Part shown: positions 26,154 through 37,807 of the stretch, in pieces | Numbering within the stretch: the stretch's first letter is position 1 | How the letters are laid out: each line of letters starts with the position of its first letter | From: an uncultured Eubacteriales bacterium | Lineage (GTDB): Bacteria > Bacillota > Clostridia > Christensenellales > Aristaeellaceae | Direction of reading: 5' to 3' | DNA: 64,000 nt | Assembly (NCBI GenBank): GCA_902800625.1 | Contig: CADCFG010000020.1 | Span: 37,918-101,917, forward strand | Program-made: the position numbers and the translations under genes | Notes under the pieces: generated by a model | Told to the model about the DNA's origin: nothing | Database searches by the model: none | The model's input: the letters and a program-made list of their open reading frames with translations, nothing else

Positions 26154-27754
26154 ACAGGAACACGCCGGCTGAAGTGCGCCGCGCGAACGGGCGCGCCATG
26201 GCGCTCGTCCTGGTCGCCGCGGTGCTTGCGGTGGCGCTTATGTGCCTGCCGCTGTACCGGTTCTCCGCCGCGGTGTTCACCAAAAAGAGCGGCAATACTT
26301 TCGTGGGCGACGAGAAGTACCAGCAGGTCCGCGCAGAGGTGGAGGCCATGGCGCAGGAGCATGCCCAGCGCACCGGCGGCGCGCCTCAGATCGTGGAAAA
26401 CGTCACCGAGCGCACCAACTCCAAGGGCGAAAAGACCAGCATGGTGGCCTTCGAGGTGCGCCAGGTGATGAGCCGGACCGGCTGGGATTTCATGTTCTCC
26501 GGCCTGCCCTGCGGAACCTTCCTGATGGCGCTCGTGCTGTGCCTGGCGGCGGCGGTGGGGCTGATGCTCTGCGGCCTGTGGAAGGCCGTGGACGTGGACT
26601 GGCCCGAGCTGAACCCGGGGAAGAGCGTGCCCCGCCGGCTGGGCGCGGCGCTGGGGCTGATCGCGCTGCTGCTGGTGCCGGCGTTCATGATGAGCTGCAA
26701 CCTGTGCTTCACCCGCCAGATCAAGCTGGCCACGGACGGCTTCCCCAAGCCGGGGCTGGACGGCCTGCTGCGGGTGCTGGACCGCTTCCTCTACGGCGGC
26801 ACGGCGGGGGAGGAGACCCTTTCGCTGATGACCGGCGTCACCTATCAGCCCGACTGGGCGCTCTATGGCCTGATGGCGGCGCTGGCGGCGTTCACACTGG
26901 GCGGGGTGCTGGTGGCCCACGGCCATCCGGCGGCCACGCTGCAGAAGGGGCTGCTCTACGGCTTCGTCATCTGCCTGTGCCTGGTGATCCTGTATCCCTA
27001 CTATGTGATGCTGATCACAGGCTTCCGCAGCAACGCCGAGACCACCGACATGTACTTCCAGCACATGCTGCCCACCCGGTGGGTGTGGAGCAACCTGTCG
27101 GACATCATCGGCCGCGGCGTGCCCAGGTACCTGCTGAACTCGCTGCTGCTGTCCGCGGGCGCCACGGCCATCGCGCTGCTGTGCGGCATCCCGGCGGCCT
27201 ACGCCATGGCCCGCATGAACTTCCCCGGCAAGAAGGCCTTCCTGGGCTTCGTCATCATGAGCCAGATGTTCTCGCCGGTGGTGCTGCTGGTGGGCATTTC
27301 CCGGCTGATGAACGCGCTGCACCTGAACGACACCGTGACCGGCCTGATGTTCATCAACGCCGCCTTCAACCAGGCCTTCGCCATATGGCTGCTGCGGGGC
27401 ACGTTCGTGTCCATCTCCTCTGAAATGGAGCAGGCGGCCTGCATAGATGGCTGTTCCACCGTCAGCGCCATGCTGCGGGTGCTGTTGCCTATGGCCGCGC
27501 CCGGCATCGTCACCACGCTGATCTTCGTGTTCATCAACGCCTGGAACGAGTACACCATCTCCACCGTGCTGATTTCCACCAACGCCAACAAGCCCATCAC
27601 CGTGGGCATCACCCAGTTCTCCTCCTTCAACATGATCGAGTGGCAGTACCTGTTCGCCGCCGCCCTGGTGGCCACCATCCCGGTCGTGATCCTGTTCATG
27701 CTGATCGAGAAGCACCTGGCCGCGGGCCTCACCGCCGGCGGCGTGAAGGGATGA
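26150..27754 (+). CDS. ABC sugar transporter permease, MalG type, with long N-terminal extension
   Basis: Product of 534 residues, nearly twice the usual 280 of MalG permeases. The C-terminal half (from about 255) is a canonical permease with EAA loop QAACIDGCSTVSAMLRVLLP near 425-444. The N-terminal 250 residues add about four hydrophobic segments and an extracytoplasmic stretch of about 70 residues beginning near TKKSGNTF. The start overlaps the previous stop by four bases. No ATPase gene follows, so the importer probably uses a shared ATPase encoded elsewhere. Confidence 0.87.
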   Translation: MNRNTPAEVRRANGRAMALVLVAAVLAVALMCLPLYRFSAAVFTKKSGNTFVGDEKYQQVRAEVEAMAQEHAQRTGGAPQIVENVTERTNSKGEKTSMVAFEVRQVMSRTGWDFMFSGLPCGTFLMALVLCLAAAVGLMLCGLWKAVDVDWPELNPGKSVPRRLGAALGLIALLLVPAFMMSCNLCFTRQIKLATDGFPKPGLDGLLRVLDRFLYGGTAGEETLSLMTGVTYQPDWALYGLMAALAAFTLGGVLVAHGHPAATLQKGLLYGFVICLCLVILYPYYVMLITGFRSNAETTDMYFQHMLPTRWVWSNLSDIIGRGVPRYLLNSLLLSAGATAIALLCGIPAAYAMARMNFPGKKAFLGFVIMSQMFSPVVLLVGISRLMNALHLNDTVTGLMFINAAFNQAFAIWLLRGTFVSISSEMEQAACIDGCSTVSAMLRVLLPMAAPGIVTTLIFVFINAWNEYTISTVLISTNANKPITVGITQFSSFNMIEWQYLFAAALVATIPVVILFMLIEKHLAAGLTAGGVKG

Positions 27755-27763
27755 TCGAACGAT

Positions 27764-27806
27764 TCGCGGCCGGTGACCCAAAGGGTTACCGGCCGCGATT
27801 TTTCCT
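27764..27806 (+). terminator. Terminator of the sugar ABC operon
   Basis: CGCGGCCGGTGACCC pairs with GGGTTACCGGCCGCG (one mismatch), followed by ATTTTTCCTT. It lies directly before the PFOR promoter. Confidence 0.85.
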
Positions 27807-27834
27807 TGACTTTATCCGCTCAAATACTTATAAT
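27806..27834 (+). promoter_or_regulatory. Promoter of the PFOR gene
   Basis: TTGACT (27806-27811) and TATAAT (27829-27834) are spaced by 17 bases, giving a leader of about 45 bases. Confidence 0.8.
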
Positions 27835-27868
27835 ATTGTTGATGGTTTAGGCCTCAACAGAAAACTAA

Positions 27869-31270
<3,402 letters not shown>

Positions 31271-31303
31271 GCGCATAGCTGAATCCGCATAAGGCACTCA
31301 AAA

Positions 31304-31335
31304 GGCCCCCTGCCGTATGGCAGGGGGCCTGGTTT
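31304..31335 (+). terminator. Terminator after PFOR
   Basis: GGCCCCCTGCC and GGCAGGGGGCC form a perfect 11-bp stem with loop GTAT, followed by TGGTTTG. Confidence 0.8.
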
Positions 31336-31743
31336 GTAATGCTCAGCGCCTGAAGGGGCATGTTACCCCGGCATGCTTGCCACCCCTGAAAGGAAGGCGG
31401 CCAGCCCAAAGGCGACTCTTCGCGAAGACCTGGGGGAGCACGGCTTCCCTCCGCCAACCATGCGGGCGGTCATCTCCCTCAACGGGAGAGACTTGCGCCC
31501 CGGGTCACAGCCGAAGGGTTTCCGCCGCGGGTCGTCTTTGGGGGAGCCGGCTTCCCTCCGCCAACCATGCGGGCGGCCACCTTCCTCAATGGGAGGCTTG
31601 TGCTCTGGGTCGCAGCTGAAGGGCTCCCGTCACAGGCCGTCTTTGGGGAGCCGGCTGGCTGCAGGCCAGACCGGGGGAGCTTTTCGTCAATTTCCCGGAA
31701 AACGTGAAGAACCAGAAAAATCTTCCAAACGCCCCCAAACCCC
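31336..31743. repeat. Non-coding region with two 107-bp tandem repeats
   Basis: Units start at 31444 and 31551 with the shared CTTCCCTCCGCCAACCATGC and end near GTCTTTGGGGGAGCCGG. They differ at scattered positions. No gene is supported in the region, which ends in the promoter of the tRNA gene. Confidence 0.7.
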
Positions 31744-31772
31744 TTGACATTCCTTCCCATCTTTGCTATAAT
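31744..31772 (+). promoter_or_regulatory. Promoter of tRNA-Asn
   Basis: A perfect TTGACA (31744-31749) and TATAAT (31767-31772) are separated by 17 bases. Confidence 0.88.
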
Positions 31773-31799
31773 ATCTCCTGTCGACTGAACAAGCGACAT

Positions 31800-31874
<75 letters not shown>

Positions 31875-31878
31875 CGCG

Positions 31879-31925
31879 AAATCCGTGCATTTTGTACAGA
31901 AATGCACGGATTTCTTTGTGGTTTT
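31879..31925 (+). terminator. tRNA-Asn terminator
   Basis: AAATCCGTGCATTT and AAATGCACGGATTT form a perfect 14-bp stem with loop TGTACAG, followed by CTTTGTGGTTTTT. Confidence 0.8.
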
Positions 31926-32000
31926 TGCTCAAAACAAGCGTTAAGGGCGTGTGTTTTGGCGCTCCTCAAAACTGCCTCAGGCGGGCTTTTTGTGCCGGGA

Positions 32001-32060
32001 TGCCACAAATTGCCACAAACGGCCGGAAGTCGGTCGATGGACTGCGTCCTTTTTGTGGCA
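32001..32060. promoter_or_regulatory. Possible integrase arm-binding sites
   Basis: TGCCACAAA occurs at 32001-32009 and 32011-32019 and inverted at 32052-32060. Closely spaced direct repeats between a tRNA att site and an integrase gene are typical arm sites of tyrosine recombinases. The remaining sequence from 31926 to 32199 shows no gene. Confidence 0.5.
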
Positions 32061-32199
32061 AAATCGAAGGGTCGTTTTGCATATTCTGCATGAATCCGCG
32101 AAACGACGGCGTTTTGCGGGGTTTTCCCGCATAATTATGGGCTTTGGGCTCATAAAAGCGCCGGCAACCTTCGATTTATTCCTCCCGGCCAGAACAGAA

Positions 32200-33471
32200 T
32201 TACTTGCCCAGCAGCTCGCCGATCTTGTCTCCTGCCTCCTGAATCTCCTCCTCACGGGTGTGGGTGTAGATGTTCAGCGTGGTGGTGATGTTGGCGTGGC
32301 CGCTGATGCGCTGGATGGTCTTGAGGTCCACATTGGCCTTCGCCAGCGTGGTAATGTAAGTGTGCCGGAAGATGTGGGGCGTCGCGCCGAAGAGCTCGAC
32401 GTTCTTCTCGATGTGCTTGAACACCCGGCGGAAGACCATCTGGGTCATGGGCTCCGCGCCGCCCAGCACGTATCCGGCGGAACAATGGGGCTTGAGGAAC
32501 TCCGCCAGCCGACTGTCCAGCGGGATGGATCGCTTGCCGCTGTTGGTCTTGGTGGAGCCGATCTCGGGTTGGTTGTGGGCATAGGTGATGTTGCGCTCGA
32601 CGTGGATCAGCTTCTTCTTGAAGTCGATGTCCTCCCAGCGCAAGCCAAGCACTTCGCCCCGGCGCATGCCGGTGAACACGAACAGCGCCAGCATCCGCCG
32701 CTCGTCGGGGTCGACGAGCGTGGGGATGGCCTCAATGATGGCCTTCACCTGCTCCGGCGTCAGGGCGTCGCGCGTCTTCTTCCCCGTGGAGGGAATCGTG
32801 ATGCGCTTGCTCACGGCCGGGTCGAAGGGAATGAGCCTGTCCTCGAAGGCCGACGCCATGATCTGCTTGAACAGGATCAGCATCGAATGGACCGTGCTGT
32901 AGGAGAGGTCCGCCTTCGCGTTCAGGAATTCCTGGATGAAGTCGGTAGTGATCTCGTCCAGCCGCTTGTCCCCGAAGAACGGGAACAGGTGCAGCCGGAA
33001 CGCGCTCTTGTAGCCGCTGTCGGAGGTCGTCCGCAGCTTTTGTTCCTTGTACTTCTTGTACCACTGATTGGCGTACTCCCGGAAGGTCGGGCAGTCCTTC
33101 TTCGACTTGGAATCCAGGATGACGATGTTGGGGTGGCTGTCCAGGAACTTCCTGAGCAAGCCGTGCTCGATGTAGAGCCGCACGATGTTGTCGTTCAGCT
33201 CCTCGACGGTATGTCCGTCTGCCCACTTGTAGATTGCAGCGCCTTTCTCATCCGTGCCGATGCGCACGCGCTGCTTGTGACGTTTTGCCATATCCGATGC
33301 TCCTTTCGGCTCGGATTTCAAAGCGTCTTGTGGTCCGGGTTTGTGGTTTTCAAGGAGCGCAAGCAGTGGAGCGTTCTGTTCCACCAGCTTGATTAAATTA
33401 TAGATGGTTTCCGGGGTGATGTCAACCTTGGGAGTGGGCTGGTCCCGCGCGCTATTCGTTGTCTCCGTCAT
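32200..33471 (-). CDS. int: Tyrosine recombinase (integrase) of the element
   Basis: Catalyses site-specific integration and excision. Read from 33471 it has 423 residues. An N-terminal SAM-like core-binding domain precedes the catalytic domain, in which the active-site set is visible: arginine in TGMRRGE, HIFRHTY giving His-x-x-Arg, SGHA, and the nucleophile tyrosine in NIYTHT near the end. Three starts compete: 33486, 33471 (AAAGGAAG upstream) and MAKRHK at 33291, which has the best AAAGGAG site and matches the normal family N-terminus. The extra 60 residues may be a separate coupled product or an alternative form. Confidence 0.92.
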   Translation of the reverse strand: MTETTNSARDQPTPKVDITPETIYNLIKLVEQNAPLLALLENHKPGPQDALKSEPKGASDMAKRHKQRVRIGTDEKGAAIYKWADGHTVEELNDNIVRLYIEHGLLRKFLDSHPNIVILDSKSKKDCPTFREYANQWYKKYKEQKLRTTSDSGYKSAFRLHLFPFFGDKRLDEITTDFIQEFLNAKADLSYSTVHSMLILFKQIMASAFEDRLIPFDPAVSKRITIPSTGKKTRDALTPEQVKAIIEAIPTLVDPDERRMLALFVFTGMRRGEVLGLRWEDIDFKKKLIHVERNITYAHNQPEIGSTKTNSGKRSIPLDSRLAEFLKPHCSAGYVLGGAEPMTQMVFRRVFKHIEKNVELFGATPHIFRHTYITTLAKANVDLKTIQRISGHANITTTLNIYTHTREEEIQEAGDKIGELLGK

Positions 33472-33553
33472 ATTTCTTCCTTTCATAGTTCATGCAATGG
33501 TAAAGTGTGAAATAGTTGATGTAGCAGGTCTTGAGGGATGATTTGATGATCAT
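33452..33553 (-). CDS. Possible 33-residue peptide upstream of and overlapping int
   Basis: An ATG at 33553 follows a very strong GAGGAGG site at proper spacing. The frame encodes 33 residues (MIIKSSLKTCYINYF...) and stops at 33452, 19 bases inside the longer integrase frame. The signal is strong but the product has no recognised family; translational coupling to int is the simplest role. Confidence 0.45.
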   Translation of the reverse strand: MIIKSSLKTCYINYFTLYHCMNYERKKYDGDNE

Positions 33554-33651
33554 GGTAGAGTCCTCCTCTAAGGGTTGTTAAGGGTAAATCGTGTTGTCAA
33601 CTGAAACTGTCAACCGAGGTCTGAAAACCCGGTGAAGCGCGGCGGCTCCGG

Positions 33652-33677
33652 GCCTGCCCGACGGATGATGGGCAGGT
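33652..33677. terminator. Hairpin between int peptide and VirE gene
   Basis: CCTGCCC and GGGCAGG pair around a ten-base loop. There is no obvious T run, so it may be a processing or pausing structure. The rest of 33554-33723 shows nothing else. Confidence 0.35.
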
Positions 33678-33723
33678 GTCTGATCCCGGAAGCCGAAGGC
33701 GCTGGGCCTCAAAGGCCTTGGAA

Positions 33724-35151
33724 TTACGGCGGTCTCATTCGGATTGGTTCATCTTTCGTGATAAACGGGTTGTCGGGATCGTCGGGGACTTCGATGAATC
33801 TTTCGTTGTCCGGTATGGCGGCCTGCGGGTTTGCGGCGCTCGGTTGACAGACCTGGTTGACGCGCACCCAGGAGCGCTGCCGGCCGTATTTCTCAAACCG
33901 ATGCACCGGGCCCGGCTGCCAGCCCTCGATGGAGTGGCGCATGATGTCGGTGATCTCGATGCTGTCCCGGCGGGACGGATCGGTGAAGGGATTGTGCAGT
34001 GCCTCCTGGTAGATCTGCGCCACGCAGACGTAGTCGCCCTCGAAGCTGTCCAGGTACATCTGGATCATGCCCGCGTTGGTGTCTTCGGCCATGAATTCCC
34101 GGCGCAGGGCGTTCAGCTGCTTCTCGATGTCCTTCGGGAATTTCAGGGTGTAGTCGCCAGCTCGGTACAGCGCCATCGCCTCCGCCCACATCTGCTCGAT
34201 GTACGCGCGGGATTCCGCTTCGTTTTCCAGAATGTGGACTTCCGCCTGGGCCTCATCCACCAGTACTGGCAGGAAGCGCCGGTTGCCGGTGCGATCGAAG
34301 GGCAGGCACTTGGCGCGATTGGTGGTCGCGCCGAAGACGCACTGCCTGGGACGATCGTCCGGGAAGACGGCGTAGGGATCGCGGTACACGTCGGACTGGC
34401 GGCTCAGGAAGGACTTGACCTCATCCGCTCCCTTCGCGTTCATGATCGCCAGCATTTCAGACATTTCTATGATCCAGTGCCCGGAGATCTTTTCGAAGAT
34501 GCGGCTGCTCTTGAAGCCCACCAGGTCGTCGGTGAACCACTTGTCCTGGAGGGCCAGGAATCGGAAGAAGGTGGATTTACCGATGCCCTGCCCGCCCACC
34601 AGCGTCAGCACGTATTCGAACTTGCAGCCGGGCTCGTAGATGCGACGCAGCGCCCCGATCATAAACATCTTCATGCATTGATGGGTCAATTCGTCCTCCG
34701 GCGCGCCGAGGAAGCGGCGCAGCGCATGACGGATGCGCTCCTGTCCGTCCCACTCCAGCCCCTCCAGGTAGTCCCGGATGGGATGAAAGCCGTTCTCGTA
34801 GGCGGCGGTGGTGATGGCGCGCCAGCAAAGCTTGTCGGCGCGTAGGTCGTAATTACGGGACATGTAGCTCAGGATGTTGTTCATGTCGTTGTCGTTCACG
34901 GCGGGTCCGGCGCGGCTCCAGCCCATGTCCTTCTGGATCTCCAGCCGTCCGGTCATGCGGTTCAGCCGCACCGCGCCGCTGAGCAGCGCGTCCTCACGGA
35001 CAACGGTCTCGCAGTTTTCGATGATCTGGGTGACGTTGCCCTTCTCATTGTGGATCAGCTTCTCTTTCAAGAATTCAATGGGCATCAGGCTCGCTGCCAG
35101 CGCGTCGAGCTTTTCCTGGGGCACGGCGCTCCAATCGTTCGCGGCGTTCAC
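33724..35151 (-). CDS. VirE/VapE-family P-loop protein (replication helicase-like)
   Basis: Product of 475 residues. The Walker A motif GGQGIGKST near 195 and acidic Walker B-like WIIEMSEM near 235 identify the VirE family, found on phages and integrative elements and often acting with or as replication initiators. The GTG start at 35151 overlaps the relaxase stop as GTGA and has AAGGGAG eight bases upstream, better than a GTG at 35172. Coupling to the relaxase suggests a role in element replication after nicking. Confidence 0.85.
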   Translation of the reverse strand: MNAANDWSAVPQEKLDALAASLMPIEFLKEKLIHNEKGNVTQIIENCETVVREDALLSGAVRLNRMTGRLEIQKDMGWSRAGPAVNDNDMNNILSYMSRNYDLRADKLCWRAITTAAYENGFHPIRDYLEGLEWDGQERIRHALRRFLGAPEDELTHQCMKMFMIGALRRIYEPGCKFEYVLTLVGGQGIGKSTFFRFLALQDKWFTDDLVGFKSSRIFEKISGHWIIEMSEMLAIMNAKGADEVKSFLSRQSDVYRDPYAVFPDDRPRQCVFGATTNRAKCLPFDRTGNRRFLPVLVDEAQAEVHILENEAESRAYIEQMWAEAMALYRAGDYTLKFPKDIEKQLNALRREFMAEDTNAGMIQMYLDSFEGDYVCVAQIYQEALHNPFTDPSRRDSIEITDIMRHSIEGWQPGPVHRFEKYGRQRSWVRVNQVCQPSAANPQAAIPDNERFIEVPDDPDNPFITKDEPIRMRPP

Positions 35152-36740
35152 AGCGACATCTCCCTTCTGCACTTGCGTGGGGGCTGCGCGGGAGCCGGCC
35201 TCGTGCGCTCGCGCTGTTCCTCTTTTTCAAGTTCCGCCTGCCTGCCCAGGATGTAGCAGACGTTCTTCCAGACCACTTTCATGTTCCGCATCTCTGCGGC
35301 GAGGGGTTTGTATTCCGCTTGGAGTCGATCCCGCTTTTCGATCAGCTTAATCTTCCTCTCCTTGAGCTCTTTGAGTGACGGAAGGTCGTCGCCCATGAAC
35401 AGCTCGTCCAGCGCCTTGAGCGATTTCTCATAAGCTTCGATCTGGCTGCGGTACTCGACGCGAAAGGCGTCTCTGTCCTCGGCTGCCAGGTATTGCGTGT
35501 AGACCTTCTTGTTCGTGAGATACCGGCCCACGTGCTTGATCTTCTGGTTTACCTCGATCAGCTCATTTTTCACATGTCGGAGGTCGTTCTCGGTGTCATA
35601 GTACCGATCTTCAAGATTCCGCTTCGCCGCTGTCAGCTGGTTGAGGCTGTTCATCTTGTTCTTTTCCAGCCAGGAGACGGTGTCCGCCATCTTCTGAATG
35701 TTGGAGATCGTGACCTTTTGCGCGTAGGCCCGGCTCTGCTGGGCCTTGACGCAGCTCTGGAGATCGATGATCAGTCGCAGGTCGGAGTGGACCAGGAAGA
35801 CGCGTGGCAGGCCGACGAACTCCGGGCGATCCTCAACCGTGGGCCGTGTGTTCATCCGCAGCTTCTCCAGAATGACCTCCCGTGAATAGGCATTGCCCAG
35901 ACTCCGGGCTGTGAAGGGCATTTTGCCGTCCGGGTGGACGTAGCTGTATCTGCCGCGCTTGAGATTCACTTTGATCGAATAATCCCTGCGGAGGATGTTG
36001 AAGAATTCGAGTTCGGTGCCTGCTCGTGAAGCCGCATCGTCCACCGCGTCTCGAATCTTCTGCTTGATCGTGTCGGCGACGGGGCTGCCGGACTCCTTCT
36101 GCTCCCGCCGCTGGGCCTGATACTCCCGGTCGGTCACCTTCTTGTCCGTGGGCTGGTCGATCTCCACGGTGTAAAGGTGCTCCCGCTTGCAGATCTCGCC
36201 CAGCCGCTCGTGCATGCGGTGCAGCAGCGCGTCCGTCAGGTGATGCTTATATCCGGGAAGGCAGTCGCGAGGGTTCTCCATGAAGGACCGCCACTCCACC
36301 TTCTCCTTCCGCAGGCTGTTGATGACGATGTGGGTGTGGATGTTTCCGGCGTGGTTGTTGCCGTCCGCGTGGGTGACGATCAGGGCCTGATGCCCGGCGA
36401 AAAAGTATTCCGAGAACTCCTTTGCCAGCGCGTGAGCCTTGTGCGGCGTGAGCCCGTGATCCGTCGCGTCCCTGGGATCGAAGCTGATGATGAAGTGGTG
36501 GGCCATGATGTCGCCTTTGTGGTTGTTCTTGTGGAATTGGTGATTGAGCTTCACGCACTCCGCGTCGAAGGTGAAGGCGTTGCAGTTCATGCCGCTTTGG
36601 ATGAAGAAGTCGCGCTGGATCATGTGGCCGGTCTCGTCGCGCAGGGGCTTGTGCGTGCCCTCCTCGCATTTGAAGATCAGGTACTGCTGGATGTCCGAGT
36701 AGTCCTTTTTCTTGATGGCCAGGTGCTTAAGGATCGCCAA
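35148..36740 (-). CDS. Relaxase/mobilization nuclease (MobA/MobL-VirD2 type)
   Basis: Nicks oriT and leads single-strand transfer. Product of 530 residues. The metal-binding HxH motif lies in NIHTHIVINS near 125, and tyrosines near the N-terminus are candidate nucleophiles. A long coiled-coil-rich C-terminal half (about 340-520) follows. The TTG start at 36740 is chosen because GGGAGG sits eight bases upstream inside the end of mobC; the open frame continues upstream without a better start. It overlaps mobC by 14 bases and the VirE gene by 4. Confidence 0.88.
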   Translation of the reverse strand: MAILKHLAIKKKDYSDIQQYLIFKCEEGTHKPLRDETGHMIQRDFFIQSGMNCNAFTFDAECVKLNHQFHKNNHKGDIMAHHFIISFDPRDATDHGLTPHKAHALAKEFSEYFFAGHQALIVTHADGNNHAGNIHTHIVINSLRKEKVEWRSFMENPRDCLPGYKHHLTDALLHRMHERLGEICKREHLYTVEIDQPTDKKVTDREYQAQRREQKESGSPVADTIKQKIRDAVDDAASRAGTELEFFNILRRDYSIKVNLKRGRYSYVHPDGKMPFTARSLGNAYSREVILEKLRMNTRPTVEDRPEFVGLPRVFLVHSDLRLIIDLQSCVKAQQSRAYAQKVTISNIQKMADTVSWLEKNKMNSLNQLTAAKRNLEDRYYDTENDLRHVKNELIEVNQKIKHVGRYLTNKKVYTQYLAAEDRDAFRVEYRSQIEAYEKSLKALDELFMGDDLPSLKELKERKIKLIEKRDRLQAEYKPLAAEMRNMKVVWKNVCYILGRQAELEKEEQRERTRPAPAQPPRKCRREMSL

Positions 36741-37104
36741 GCAAATCGCCTCCCAGCTTAATGATCTCCTTCTTGATGTCAAAGATGTCCGAGGTGGCCT
36801 TGTCGACATCCCGGAGCGTCTCCTTTGTCATCGCCCCGCCGCTGTTCAGGTGACAGGCGATCTGATTCAGGTTGCCGCCGACGTGCCCCAGATGGAAGAG
36901 CACGCGGTTCAGGGTGTCGGGGTTCAGAATGCGATATTCCTTCGCGACCACCTTGCCCTTCATCAGCATCTGCCGGATATACTCGGAGACGGAGATGCCC
37001 ATGTAGTCCGCGTAGTTGGCGATGACGTCGTAGGTATGCTGATCCACTCTCAGATCGATGTGCCGGGACTTCGCCGGCGCTTTGTCAGGATTCTTTGTTC
37101 TCAT
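36727..37104 (-). CDS. mobC: MobC-like relaxosome accessory protein
   Basis: Product of 125 residues that helps the relaxase bind and melt oriT. The N-terminus is ribbon-helix-helix-like (HIDLRVDQHTYDVIANYAD and SVSEYIRQML segments), and the later NLNQIACHLNSGG motif is the MobC signature. AAAGGAA precedes the ATG. It is the first gene of the mob operon, just downstream of the possible oriT. Confidence 0.88.
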   Translation of the reverse strand: MRTKNPDKAPAKSRHIDLRVDQHTYDVIANYADYMGISVSEYIRQMLMKGKVVAKEYRILNPDTLNRVLFHLGHVGGNLNQIACHLNSGGAMTKETLRDVDKATSDIFDIKKEIIKLGGDLLGDP

Positions 37105-37250
37105 ATTGATGTTCCTTTCTCGTAGGTCGTATTATGGTGTGAACGCAGTGAACCGCGGCATGGAATGCCGCAATATGTGTGAGGGTGTGGGGCATCTAAA
37201 GCCCCACCAAGATGCCGTGGGCGCGTGAAACGCGGCCTGTCAACAGAAAC
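37105..37250. other. Candidate oriT region
   Basis: Two perfect inverted repeats, GCGGCAT/ATGCCGC (37155-37171) and GTGGGGC/GCCCCAC (37187-37207), and a CGCGTGAAACGCG repeat at about 37222-37235 lie directly upstream of mobC. This position and structure fit an origin of transfer, but the nick site is not identifiable by eye. The remainder to 37477 is non-coding with no further signal. Confidence 0.45.
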
Positions 37251-37477
37251 GGTACGTTTATGTGCGACAAGGCGAATCTTGCCTTCCGCTCAGTCGAAGA
37301 GGTCTCCCTCTTCTGCCTTCGCTTCGATAGGTCGCCGCGAATTGCCGGAAGGATTCCGGCAGATCGGCCCCTTGCGCCTGATCCAAGGAGCCTCTCCGCC
37401 GTCCTCCTCCCGGGGCGTCAGCGCGGCGTCAAAAAACCGAGAAATTCGCCTTTGACGCGAGTGTGACGTCACCCCTT

Positions 37478-37807
37478 TCAGAAGGTGAAGTCGACCGCCG
37501 CAGCGAGGGAATCGAAGTCGGAATCATCGTCAACCGGGGTGGCGCTGACTTCTTCGACCACGCGGGGCTGTGCCTGCGGAGCCCAGTCCTGCATTGCCGC
37601 GCGGACCTCCTCGCGGACGATGGCGCGCAGCCGCTGCTCGGAGTGATCCTCCCAGCCAAACGCAACCTGGAGCGCGTTCAGCACCAGCGTGTTCATGGTC
37701 TTGCACGTCGTTCTCCGCTTTTGCTGCAGCGTGGTGTACAGCTCCGCAATCGCCGGATCGTCCGAGCGGAACCGCACCGTGAGGCGCTTATCCCTGCTTC
37801 TGTTCAC
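37478..37807 (-). CDS. Small ParM-operon partner (ParR-like candidate)
   Basis: Product of 109 residues overlapping the ParM-like gene by 20 bases, with a GTG start. The N-terminus is basic and reads like a ribbon-helix-helix (KRLTVRF, then two helices ending in TLVLNAL). The C-terminus is acidic. Position, size and charge pattern fit the DNA-binding adaptor of an actin-type partition system, but there is no sequence signature that proves it. Confidence 0.6.
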   Translation of the reverse strand: MNRSRDKRLTVRFRSDDPAIAELYTTLQQKRRTTCKTMNTLVLNALQVAFGWEDHSEQRLRAIVREEVRAAMQDWAPQAQPRVVEEVSATPVDDDSDFDSLAAAVDFTF

